Made by a program: the position numbers and the translations under genes. Shown piece by piece: positions 17,830-26,122 of a stretch of 64,000 nt of DNA (position 1 is its first letter; each line of letters opens with the position of its first letter). The DNA lies in assembly GCA_023150875.1 (NCBI GenBank), contig JAKLKC010000036.1:1-64000 (forward strand), given 5' to 3'. Origin of the DNA: Myxococcota bacterium. GTDB taxonomy: Bacteria > Myxococcota_A > UBA796 > UBA9615 > JAKLKC01. The notes beneath the pieces are model-generated. The model was not told where the DNA came from and did no database searches. It was given only the letters and a program-made list of their open reading frames with translations.

Positions 17830-18036
17830 ATGACGCGGTCCGACGACGCGCTCCGGGAGACACTCCAGGCGACGAGGGAGGTGGCGGACGCCCTGGAGGA
17901 GGCGTCCCGGGGGGACGACGCCCAGCTCCGACGCGCGGTGCTGCGGGCGGTGGAGAGGCTGCGGGCCCTGCGGGCGCTGCCGCCGTCGGTGGGGGACTGG
18001 CCCCTCCCCGACCGCGGCGGGCCGCGGGTGGTCTGA
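17830..18036 (+). CDS. Small coiled-coil-like hypothetical protein
   Basis: 68 residues: MTRSDDALRETLQATREV and a following Arg/Leu/Ala-rich stretch suggest one or two amphipathic helices, ending in a Pro/Gly tail. The reading frame stays open upstream to 17710, but the start at 17830 is supported by GGGGAGG and by the promoter just before it. No family recognised. Confidence 0.6.
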   Translation: MTRSDDALRETLQATREVADALEEASRGDDAQLRRAVLRAVERLRALRALPPSVGDWPLPDRGGPRVV

Positions 18037-18056
18037 CCCGGCCTTCGCGCCCCTCG

Positions 18057-18073
18057 GGCCCCTCGCAGGGGCC
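18057..18073. terminator. Hairpin between convergent genes, possible bidirectional terminator
   Basis: A perfect 7-bp stem (GGCCCCT / AGGGGCC) with a CGC loop sits between the stops of the small protein gene and the E1-like gene. There is no T tract, so intrinsic termination is only a possibility. Confidence 0.35.
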
Positions 18074-18078
18074 GGCGC

Positions 18079-19269
18079 TCAGACTCGGGTTTCGCCGCCG
18101 CAGGCGGGGCAGCCGGGACGCCGGGACGCGGCCACGACGCGCTGGAACCGGTCCCGCCCCGAGAAGAGCCACATCGCCGAGGCCAGGGGGCGCCCCCAGC
18201 CGAGGAGGAGCTTGATCGCCTCCTGGGCCTGGGCGGCCCCGGCGACGCCCGCCACCGCCCCCAGCACGCCCTCCCGGGCGCAGACCGCCTCGATCCCTCC
18301 GCCGGGTGGGGGAGCGTGGAACACGCAGCGATAGCAGGCGCCCGCCCCCGGGACGATGGCGATCGCCTGGGCCTCGGTGCGGATCACCCCGGCGATCGCC
18401 ACCGGCACCCCGGCCCGCACGCAGGCGTCGTTGACCAGGAACTTGGTCTCCAGGGAGTCGCTGCCCTCGATCACCAGGTCGGCCCCGGCCAGCAGCTCCG
18501 CGGCGTTCCCGCGGTCCAGGCGGGCGCGGACGGGGACCACCCGGGCGCCGGCCACCCGAGAGAGGCGCTCGGCGGCACACTCCACCTTGGGCCGGCCGAC
18601 GTCCCGGGGGAGGTACAGGACCTGCCTCTGCAGGTTGGAGAGATCGACGACGTCGGAGTCGACCAGCACGATCCTCCCCACCCCCGCCAGCGCCAGGGCC
18701 AGGGCGGCGGGGCAACCGAGCCCGCCCGCCCCCAGCACCACCACCGTGGCCGCCTCGGGGGGAGGCAGCGTGGGGAGGGAGGGGAGCGGAGGCAGGCCCC
18801 AGTCCAGCGCGGGGACGAGGGTCCCGGGCTCGCCGCCCCTCCCCCAGGCGAGGCGGCACAACGCCTCGGTGGCCGCCAGGGCCCCCACCAGGGCGGCGCG
18901 GGCGGGGCGAAGGGGCGCGGGCGGCGCGGCGAAGCCGTGCTCCTCCCGGAGGTCGATCACCGGATCGGCCCCCTCCCCCACCCGATCGACCCGGGCGCCC
19001 ACGTCGGGGTTCAGCTCCGCGAGGAAGGCCGTGGAGAGGGGATGGTCGGGATCCCCGTCGAGGTCTCCGCGCTCCCGATCCAGGACCAGCCTCCCCACGC
19101 CAGCGGCGGCCAGGTAGAGGGAAGCGACGCGGGCGGCGACCCCCTCGCCCCTCACCCCGATCTGCGCGGACCCCAGGGCCGCCTGCCCCCGGGCGCCGAA
19201 GCCGGGCAGGATGATCTGGCGACTGTACCGGAGGACCTGGTCCTCGCTGAGGGAAGGCGGGCGGGACAT
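18079..19269 (-). CDS. E1-like (ThiF/MoeB) adenylyltransferase with a degenerate N-terminal lobe
   Basis: 396 residues from ATG 19269. The N-terminus has the ThiF/MoeB hallmark LRYSRQIILPGFGARGQ, followed by a Rossmann-like region whose glycine loop has decayed to RGEGVAA (39-45). A second, intact lobe starts near 174: VVVLGAGGLGCP (177-186), VLVDSDVVDLSNLQRQ (201-216), and the zinc cysteines CYRC (312-315) and CPAC (387-390). Proteins of this type adenylate the C-terminus of a ubiquitin-like sulfur carrier (ThiS/MoaD) for thiamine or molybdopterin synthesis. No carrier gene lies nearby. The layout of one inactive and one active lobe recalls eukaryotic E1 enzymes. Confidence 0.85.
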   Translation of the reverse strand: MSRPPSLSEDQVLRYSRQIILPGFGARGQAALGSAQIGVRGEGVAARVASLYLAAAGVGRLVLDRERGDLDGDPDHPLSTAFLAELNPDVGARVDRVGEGADPVIDLREEHGFAAPPAPLRPARAALVGALAATEALCRLAWGRGGEPGTLVPALDWGLPPLPSLPTLPPPEAATVVVLGAGGLGCPAALALALAGVGRIVLVDSDVVDLSNLQRQVLYLPRDVGRPKVECAAERLSRVAGARVVPVRARLDRGNAAELLAGADLVIEGSDSLETKFLVNDACVRAGVPVAIAGVIRTEAQAIAIVPGAGACYRCVFHAPPPGGGIEAVCAREGVLGAVAGVAGAAQAQEAIKLLLGWGRPLASAMWLFSGRDRFQRVVAASRRPGCPACGGETRV

Positions 19270-19298
19270 GGGCGGGAATGATGCGGCCGCCCGCGGCG

Positions 19299-19328
19299 TT
19301 GCGGAAGGGCCCACGCCGGGGTTAGCAT
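19299..19328 (+). promoter_or_regulatory. Promoter of the M1-type peptidase gene
   Basis: TTGCGG (19299-19304), an 18-nt spacer and TAGCAT (19323-19328). The leader to ATG 19391 would be about 55 nt. Confidence 0.5.
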
Positions 19329-19390
19329 CCCCCTCCCTCGGCCCGGGGCCCTCGCCGCCCGGCGGGCGCGGGGGTGGGAAGGACGAGCCG

Positions 19391-21613
19391 ATGTACCGAG
19401 CCCTCGCCGCCGGCCTCGTGGCCCTGACCCTGGCACTGCCGGGCCCCCCGGCCCGCGCCGCCACCGAGGAGGAGGAGTCGAAGCCCCTCGGCCGCGTCGA
19501 CGCCTACGGCAAGAAGTTCAAGGAATCCAAGGACCTGGACCTCGATCGCGCGGTGACGGTCCAGGGCTTCACCGCCGAGTACGACTCGATGAAGCTGGAG
19601 GTCGTGCGGGGGACCTTCGCCCCCCGGCAGGCCATCGACGGCCGCACCTTCAGCGCCGTGTTCGTGGGCGAGGGTCGGTTCACCTTCACGCCCCCCAGCA
19701 AGATCGAGGCGGACCAGCTCGAGGAGTACACGAAGGAGCGGGCCCTGGACAAGGCCGTCACCGAGGGCCTCTTCTACTTCGACGACGGGTTCTGGGAGCG
19801 GGTGACGGCCGCGGGACAGCCCGCGACGCCCGACAAGAAGACCCGTGCGGCCCTGGAGGCGGCGTACAAGTCCCGGCGCGGGGTCGTCGGCAAGCTCTAC
19901 ACCCCCGACGAGTTCACCGACTTCGGCCTGAGCCTCACCCTCGCGCTGATGCGGGGCGAGCCCGCGGGCTTCTTCGTGGCCGACGTGAAGCTCGCGGACG
20001 TCAAGAAGGGCAAGGACCACTTCACCTACATGTGGGACCCCTCCTGGCGGGAGGAGGTCGGCCTCATGCGGACCTGGCCCTACCCCCTGAACCCCGACCA
20101 GTGGGAGGGGGAGTCCCTGTGCTCGTTCAACAAGGCCGAGGACCGGGAGAGGCCGGCCCGGGAGCAGGCTTACGAGGACAAGACCCCCATCGACGTCGAG
20201 ACCTACGTCGCGGACTACTCCATCTACAAGGACGCCAACGACGACAAGATCTGGCTGAAGGCGGACGTGGAGATGAAGTTCACCTCCCGGGTGGACGGCC
20301 TGGACGTGGTCCGCCTCGGCCTCATCGAGGAGAACGACCGGGAGGACCTGATCATCCGGGGCATCACCGCCGACGGCACCAACCCCCTGCCCTACGTCCA
20401 CCAGAACGGCGAGATCGTCATCGAGCTGCCGAAGCCCCTGGCCAAGGGGGAGGCGTCCTCCATCCGCTTCCTCTATGGCGGCCCCATCATCTCGGTGATC
20501 GTCCAGCCCCGTCCCAAGGCGTCCATCCAGGCCCAGAACGCCGCCAGCGCCGACGACAAGGCGGCCCTCGCCCTCATCTCGTACGGCCTGCTCAACACCT
20601 ACCCCTGGTTCCCCCAGCAGGCCACCACCCGTGACCGCTACACCTGGGACTGGACGGTCCGCACCCAGCGTCCCCTGGAGGCGGCGGTCTCCGGCACCAC
20701 CGTGGACGAGAAGATCGAGGGGGATTTCAAGGTCATCCGTGTGAAGGAGACCGTCCCGTCGCTCCTGGCCTCGATCATCGTGGGCCGCTACTCGATCTTC
20801 GGCGACACGGTGCAGCTCCCCGACGGCAGGACCGTGACGCTGCGGATCTACTCCCATCCCGGCAAGCAGTCCGAGAACTCCAAGGACCTGCTCCAGCAGG
20901 CCAAGGAGTGCCTGCTGGTCTACTCCCAGTACTTCGGCCCCTACCCCTACCAGGAGCTGGACCTGGCCCAGATGGGCTACGACTTCGGGTTCGCCCAGGC
21001 GCCCCCGGGCCTCGTCCAGATGACCGGCGAGGTCTACCTGAGCAAGACCTTCCTGGCCACCTTCTACCAGTTCCGAGACCCCCAGCTCTCCGACTACTTC
21101 ATCCCCCACGAGGTCGCCCACCAGTGGTGGGGCCACCGCGTCGGCTGGCTGAACTACCGGGACCAGTGGATCAGCGAGACCCTCGCCGAGTTCTCGGCGG
21201 CCCTGTTCATGGAGGTCTCGGAAGGCGAGAAGGGCTACGCCGACCGGCGCCACACCTGGGAGCGGGAGGGCGGCCTCAACACCAAGAAGACCGGCCCCCT
21301 CTGGCTCGGCGGCCGGAACGCCGAGCGCTACCAGATGACCGTCTACCGCCGCGGGCCCCTGCTCATGGACAAGCTGATGAAGGACCTGGGCCGCGAGAAG
21401 CTCATGCTGGCGCTGCGGGCGATGGCCGATCTGGTGAACAACAACCAGGCGGCCACCGAGGACCTGGAGAAGGCGTTCGAGTCCGCCGTCGGCTTCGGCT
21501 TCGAGGAGTTCTTCCGGCTCTACGTCAAGGACAACGTGGACCTGAACGCCTCCCCCGAGGACATCCAGGCCATCATCGCCGGGCAGGAGCCCCCGTCTTC
21601 CAAGAAGAAGTGA
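19391..21613 (+). CDS. Secreted M1-family (gluzincin) metallopeptidase
   Basis: 740 residues with an N-terminal signal peptide (cleavage near PPARAA, residue 23). The zinc site HEVAHQWWGH starts at about residue 573, and the third ligand is the Glu in WISETLAEF 18 residues further on, both classic for M1 aminopeptidases. Residues 25-310 form an N-terminal domain with many Lys residues, unlike the Arg-rich neighbours. The exopeptidase motif GAMEN is not seen; the equivalent place reads FGFAQAPPGLVQMTG. Substrate binding may therefore differ from classical aminopeptidases. Predicted location is the periplasm or outside. It is divergent from the E1-like gene and has its own promoter. Confidence 0.85.
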   Translation: MYRALAAGLVALTLALPGPPARAATEEEESKPLGRVDAYGKKFKESKDLDLDRAVTVQGFTAEYDSMKLEVVRGTFAPRQAIDGRTFSAVFVGEGRFTFTPPSKIEADQLEEYTKERALDKAVTEGLFYFDDGFWERVTAAGQPATPDKKTRAALEAAYKSRRGVVGKLYTPDEFTDFGLSLTLALMRGEPAGFFVADVKLADVKKGKDHFTYMWDPSWREEVGLMRTWPYPLNPDQWEGESLCSFNKAEDRERPAREQAYEDKTPIDVETYVADYSIYKDANDDKIWLKADVEMKFTSRVDGLDVVRLGLIEENDREDLIIRGITADGTNPLPYVHQNGEIVIELPKPLAKGEASSIRFLYGGPIISVIVQPRPKASIQAQNAASADDKAALALISYGLLNTYPWFPQQATTRDRYTWDWTVRTQRPLEAAVSGTTVDEKIEGDFKVIRVKETVPSLLASIIVGRYSIFGDTVQLPDGRTVTLRIYSHPGKQSENSKDLLQQAKECLLVYSQYFGPYPYQELDLAQMGYDFGFAQAPPGLVQMTGEVYLSKTFLATFYQFRDPQLSDYFIPHEVAHQWWGHRVGWLNYRDQWISETLAEFSAALFMEVSEGEKGYADRRHTWEREGGLNTKKTGPLWLGGRNAERYQMTVYRRGPLLMDKLMKDLGREKLMLALRAMADLVNNNQAATEDLEKAFESAVGFGFEEFFRLYVKDNVDLNASPEDIQAIIAGQEPPSSKKK

Positions 21614-21644
21614 GCGATCCCGGGCTCGGACGCCGCGGCCCGCC

Positions 21645-22463
21645 TCAGCCCTCTTCCGCCGGGCTCCCCTCCACCACCACCCGCGCTCCGACGCCCACCC
21701 CCAGCTCCGCGGCGGCCGACCCTCCGTTCAGGGCGATCTCCACGTGCCCGGTGCTGCCGACCAGGGCCAGCAGGTCCCCGTCGGCGACCTCGGCGTAGGA
21801 CGCTACCAGCCCCCGGACCTGGCGCGGGCCGCACCTGACCCGCACCGCGCGCCGGTCCGCCCCCAGCCCCCGCACGTGCTCCTCGGCGATGTCGGTGATC
21901 AGGTTGCCGAAGACGTCGACGAGCACCACCCGCCCGTGCAGGGCGTCCCCCTCCCGCCGGACGTCCGCCACCGTCAACACCGTGGGCTCCAGCACCTCCG
22001 GTCCGAACCGCTCCGGCGCCACGCCCCGGGCCAGCCAGGCGGCCGCGGGGGCGAAGATGTCGCGGCCATGGAAGGTGCGGCTGACCCGCGGCAGGCGGAA
22101 GGCGGGATCGGCGAGCAGCCACGCCCGGGCGCCCGGCTCCTGGAGGAAGGGGGTGAACAGGCCGTTGTCGGGTCCCACGAAGAGCTGGCCCCCGGAGGCC
22201 ACGACGATGGGTCGGCGCGTCGAGCCGACGCCGGGGTCCACCACGGCGAGGTGGACCGTCCCCGGCGGGAAGTAGGGCGCCGCCGCCGCCAGGCGCACCA
22301 TCGCCGCCCTCACGTCCTGGGGAGGGATCCGGTGGGTCAGGTCGACGAGGGGGACGAAGGGCCCGGCGATCCCCAGGATCACCGCCTTCATGACCCCGAC
22401 GTACACGTCGTCGAGGCCGAAGTCGGTCAGCAGGCAGATGGGGGGGAGCGAGGGAGCGGTCAC
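21645..22463 (-). CDS. SAM hydroxide adenosyltransferase (SAM hydrolase, DUF62)
   Basis: 272 residues. The family landmarks are present: LLTDFGLDDVYVGVMK near the start (Asp and Phe of the SAM pocket), AVVDPGVGS near residue 75, GPDNGLFTPF, FHGRDIFAPAAAWLA and VDVFGNLITD. These define the SAM-dependent chlorinase/fluorinase superfamily, whose common bacterial members hydrolyse SAM to adenosine and methionine. The halogenase-specific insertion was not recognised. It overlaps the preceding HD-GYP gene by 4 bases and is the last gene of a three-gene leftward operon. Confidence 0.9.
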   Translation of the reverse strand: MTAPSLPPICLLTDFGLDDVYVGVMKAVILGIAGPFVPLVDLTHRIPPQDVRAAMVRLAAAAPYFPPGTVHLAVVDPGVGSTRRPIVVASGGQLFVGPDNGLFTPFLQEPGARAWLLADPAFRLPRVSRTFHGRDIFAPAAAWLARGVAPERFGPEVLEPTVLTVADVRREGDALHGRVVLVDVFGNLITDIAEEHVRGLGADRRAVRVRCGPRQVRGLVASYAEVADGDLLALVGSTGHVEIALNGGSAAAELGVGVGARVVVEGSPAEEG

Positions 22464-24019
22464 GTCTCCTCCGGAGCGGTGGACTGGGCCGTTTGGGACG
22501 CCCGAGCGGGATCGTCATCGAGGGCGGCGCCGCCCAGCAACACGCGCCAGGGCTCGATCCCGTAGAGGGTCGCCCGCACCGGAGCCCGCACCGCGACGCC
22601 GGCCCGGGCGGGGGAGGACAGGTCCAGGGGGCGCCACTCGGCGGGGCGACCGCCCGCGAGGGCCGCCCGGAGCAGGCGGGGCCGCAGCGGGTCGCGCCCC
22701 GCGGCGGGGGAGGCCCGGACCACGCCGATGGATCCGTCCGAGAGCAGGAGGCACGTCCCCACGGGGTAGGGCCCGAGCCGGTCCAGGAACGCCTGGAGGA
22801 CCACGGGATCGAACCGCTCCCGGCGCGCGGCGAGGCGCGCGACCGCCTCGGGGGGAGTGAGGGAGGTCCCGCCCCCGGGTCGATCCGACGTGAAGGCGTC
22901 GTGGGCGTCGGCGACGGCGAGGATCCGTGAGAAGATGTGGAGGGGGCGCGGCTCCAACCGCTCGGGGTAGCCCTGGCCCACCACGGGGACGTGGTGCTCG
23001 AAGGCGGCGACGAGCCGATCCCTCCCCGTCCCCGCCAGCGGGAAGTGGCGGAGGATCTCGCGCACCGACTCCCGGGGATGGGTGCGGAGCAGGGCCATGT
23101 CCTCTTCGTCCAGCCCCTCCTCCGGCACCACCAGCCCGGGGGGCAGCCTCTTCATGCCGCAGTCGGCATACAGGGCCGCGCCCGCGAGGTCCAGGAGGCT
23201 CCGCCGGGGCATGTCCAGGGCGACCCCCACCAGCAGGGACAGGACCGCCATGTGCACGGAGTGGAGGTGGACGTAGTCGGGAGGACTCCGGTAGCTCGCC
23301 ATGGCGAGCACGAGGTCGGGTTGCTCGGCGACGTCATCCACCAGCCGTCGGAGGTGCGCCTGGGTCCGCTCCAGCACCAGGTCGGGGACCCTCCCGGGGT
23401 ACTGGTGGAAGGCCCGGATGTGCACCAGCAGGGAGGAGTAGGTCTCCCGGACCGACGCGACCCGATCCCCCTCCAGAGACGACGCGCCCTCCTCCTCGCT
23501 CACCAGGGTCATGTGGGGAAGGACCTCCACCCCCTCGATCCCGGCACCCCTCAGATCGGCGTTGATCCGCGCGGCTCCCTCGCCGATCCCCAAGGAGGAG
23601 TGCCTCAGGATCGCCTGGAGGAGCAGCCGCGCGTCGGCGTGCTGGATCGGCCGCCGCACCACCAGGCCCCCCAGGCCCCGCCGGTGGAGCTCCCCCAGCA
23701 TCCGCTTGACGTTATCGAACATCAGGGGCTCGGGGCGGACCCTCTGGTGGCCGACGAAGACCGCGTCCACGTCCCCCTGGATGGAGACCTCGCCCAGGGA
23801 CACCTGCAACTCGTTGCACAGCTCGGCGAACGCCCGGAAGGAGTGGCGGAGGGCGTCGTTGCCGACCCGGTGGACGTGGGCCGTCTTGAACAGCATGGCC
23901 AGCCGGTAGGCGAGCAGGCGGGACACCTCGGCGAGCCGGCCGTGGAGGAGACGGACCGAGGCCGGAGCCTTGCGGGCCCGCGGGGGACGAAGGGGGCGGG
24001 TCTCGCGGTGCGGGGCCAC
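22460..24019 (-). CDS. Degenerate HD-GYP-like protein
   Basis: 519 residues from GTG 24019, one base after the HEAT-protein stop. The central region (about 240-400) follows the HD-GYP fold: VHLHSVHMAVLSLLVG, LYADCGMKRLP where active enzymes have HDIGK, THPRESVREI, and FEHHVPVVGQGYPERL in place of HHE..DG.GYP. The HD pair is missing, so cyclic-di-GMP phosphodiesterase activity is doubtful; it may act as a binding or signalling scaffold. The first 230 residues are helical and resemble similar N-terminal regions in myxobacterial HD-GYP proteins. Neighbouring genes point to a signalling module with the HEAT protein. Confidence 0.75.
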   Translation of the reverse strand: MAPHRETRPLRPPRARKAPASVRLLHGRLAEVSRLLAYRLAMLFKTAHVHRVGNDALRHSFRAFAELCNELQVSLGEVSIQGDVDAVFVGHQRVRPEPLMFDNVKRMLGELHRRGLGGLVVRRPIQHADARLLLQAILRHSSLGIGEGAARINADLRGAGIEGVEVLPHMTLVSEEEGASSLEGDRVASVRETYSSLLVHIRAFHQYPGRVPDLVLERTQAHLRRLVDDVAEQPDLVLAMASYRSPPDYVHLHSVHMAVLSLLVGVALDMPRRSLLDLAGAALYADCGMKRLPPGLVVPEEGLDEEDMALLRTHPRESVREILRHFPLAGTGRDRLVAAFEHHVPVVGQGYPERLEPRPLHIFSRILAVADAHDAFTSDRPGGGTSLTPPEAVARLAARRERFDPVVLQAFLDRLGPYPVGTCLLLSDGSIGVVRASPAAGRDPLRPRLLRAALAGGRPAEWRPLDLSSPARAGVAVRAPVRATLYGIEPWRVLLGGAALDDDPARASQTAQSTAPEET

Positions 24020-24020
24020 G

Positions 24021-25949
24021 TCAGGCCCTCTTGAGGGCGTCGCGGCACGCCGCCCGCGCCTCGCCCTGGAGCCGAGGCAGGGCCGCCTTCAGGGCCGCGT
24101 CCGACTCGGGACCGGGGGCGGCGCCCAGCCCCGCGATGTAGGGGAGGGCCGGGTCGTCGCCCCCCTCGCCGTCATCCCCGGCGTCCTGGACATGGCGGGA
24201 GAGGGCGGAGGCGAGCCAGGGGAGAGCCGCCGACCGGGCCACGTGGACCCAGGCGATGCAGAACGCGCGCTTCTCGGCCAGGGACCGGTCGGAGAAGCCC
24301 CGGGCCAGCACCCGCTCCTGGATGTCCGCCGCGGCGTCCCGGACCCGGTGGAAGGCCAGGTAGCGGAGGGCGGAGATCCGCACCTTCTCCGAGGGATCCC
24401 CGAGGGCCCGCCGGGTCAGCTCGTCGATGCGGGGGCTCCGGAACGCCCTCAGGGCCTCCAGGACCTCGGAGCGCACGGTGGAATCGTCCCGCTGGAGTGC
24501 GGCGAGCATGTACTGGACGGCCTCGGCGGAGCCGATCCGTCCGAGGCAGTACACCATGTCGCTGACCAGCCGCCAGGAGTCGTCCAGCACGCGGTGCTTG
24601 AAGGGCTCGGGGTCGAAGTCCGCTCGCACCACCAGGGCGTCGCAGATGACCCGCCGCGCCTCGAACGACGCCGCCTGGGACAAGAGCCAGAACACCGAGG
24701 AGTCGCACTCCCGGGGCAGCAGGGTCACGAAGGCGAAGAGATCCCCCCGCTCCTCCTCGGCAAGGGTGGCCAGATGGGGGACCGTCAGGGAGAGCACCCG
24801 CGGCGCCGAGAGGGAAGCGAGCAGGCCGCGCACCAGGCGCGCGGGCCTCTCCTCGGGATCGGGGGTCGTCTCGATCCACAACGAGAAACGCTTCAGGACC
24901 GCCACGATCTCGCGGAAGGCGCCCGCGGCGAACAGGGGCAGGACGGTGGCCCTCAGGTCCTCGAGGCAGGCCTTGAGTTCCGAGGCGTTGGACTCCTCCC
25001 GGGCCACCTGGTAGAGCACGGCCCCCACCGCGTCGAAGCTCGCCCCTCCCGTGGCGACCTCCTCGATCTGCTGCCTGAGTCGGACCAGCTCGTGTCGGGT
25101 CAGGGGCGGTCCCGCCGGGACGTCCCGCCACGCCAGCTCGTCGCCCTCGCCTTCGTCGTCCGGCGTCCCCTCCAGCCCACCCCACGGCCCCACACCCGGG
25201 CCGGTGGCGAGGGCCAGCCCCCCGCCGCCGCCCGGATCCGGCCCGTCGTCCTCCGCCGTGGACCGGTCCGGCTCCGGCTCCGCCGCGTCCTGGTGGGAGT
25301 CGTCCCCCTGGATCGCCGCCACGAACGCGGCGACCTCGTCCTCCAGCTCGTGGACGGCGCGGCGTTCCCGCTCGCCGACACTGACGAACACCGACGCGAC
25401 GCTGGCCTCGAAGTGGGGGAGATGGGCTTCCCAGATCTGGGCCGACACGTCGGCCTCCGTGCGGCCGGATCCGTCGAGGTGCTGGGCGAAGATCGCCACC
25501 AGCTCCCTGACCTCCCCGGCGTCGATGCCCCGCAGGAACCGAACCAGCCGGACCCCATCGCGGTGGAGGAGGAAGGGGAGCCCGTGGGGGTCGTCGGCCT
25601 CGTCGTGGACCACCTCCCCCTCCCACAGGAGCCTCTCGGGGGTCACCTCGAGGAGGAGGTGATGCTCCTCGTCGAGGTAGGCGGCTAGCTGGGCATGCAG
25701 GTCCGAGACGAAGCGCTGCCGGAGCTCGTGGCGCTCCGTGTACAGCCGCCACCCCCGGCACGCGCGGACGAACGCCTGGGCGAGCTTCCCCACCTGCCGC
25801 CGGCGCCGCACCCGTTCGGCGTCGGCGTAGGCCGTACCCCCCGGGACGGCGTCCGGCTCGGGCGGGCCGAGGGCGGGATCGGGGCTCCCACCGATCCCCG
25901 GGGGCGAGGCGGTGGGTCCGCTTCCAGGGTCGTGTTCGGGGGTCGACAC
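24021..25949 (-). CDS. HEAT-repeat protein partnered with the HD-GYP-like gene
   Basis: 642 residues from GTG 25949. Residues 1-45 are Pro/Gly-rich and probably disordered. A helical N-terminal domain (50-200) contains LYTERHELRQRFVSDLHAQL. An acidic Gly/Asp-rich linker spans about 210-275. The C-terminal half holds HEAT repeats such as DDSTVRSEVLEALRAF and DPSEKVRISALRYLAF. No enzyme motif is visible; it is probably a protein-binding scaffold. It is the first gene of the operon and is divergent from the queuosine-salvage gene. Confidence 0.75.
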   Translation of the reverse strand: MSTPEHDPGSGPTASPPGIGGSPDPALGPPEPDAVPGGTAYADAERVRRRRQVGKLAQAFVRACRGWRLYTERHELRQRFVSDLHAQLAAYLDEEHHLLLEVTPERLLWEGEVVHDEADDPHGLPFLLHRDGVRLVRFLRGIDAGEVRELVAIFAQHLDGSGRTEADVSAQIWEAHLPHFEASVASVFVSVGERERRAVHELEDEVAAFVAAIQGDDSHQDAAEPEPDRSTAEDDGPDPGGGGGLALATGPGVGPWGGLEGTPDDEGEGDELAWRDVPAGPPLTRHELVRLRQQIEEVATGGASFDAVGAVLYQVAREESNASELKACLEDLRATVLPLFAAGAFREIVAVLKRFSLWIETTPDPEERPARLVRGLLASLSAPRVLSLTVPHLATLAEEERGDLFAFVTLLPRECDSSVFWLLSQAASFEARRVICDALVVRADFDPEPFKHRVLDDSWRLVSDMVYCLGRIGSAEAVQYMLAALQRDDSTVRSEVLEALRAFRSPRIDELTRRALGDPSEKVRISALRYLAFHRVRDAAADIQERVLARGFSDRSLAEKRAFCIAWVHVARSAALPWLASALSRHVQDAGDDGEGGDDPALPYIAGLGAAPGPESDAALKAALPRLQGEARAACRDALKRA

Positions 25950-26055
25950 CCCGCCATTCTACCCGGGACCGGAGCCGGGCGCCGCCCCGTACCGACGGCG
26001 GCCCGCTTGCCCCGTGGCGCTCGGTGCGCGCCGAGTCCTCGCGACGGCACTGGAC

Positions 26056-26061
26056 TAGAAT
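26056..26061 (+). promoter_or_regulatory. Likely -10 element before the queuosine-salvage gene
   Basis: TAGAAT, identical to the -10 before the XamI-like and CBS genes. I found no matching -35 at 17 nt, so the full promoter is not defined. Confidence 0.3.
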
Positions 26062-26122
26062 CCCCTCCCCACCGCCCGGTCCCGCGCCGGCGGGGCCGCC
26101 CCGCCGCCTCCGGAGTCCCACC

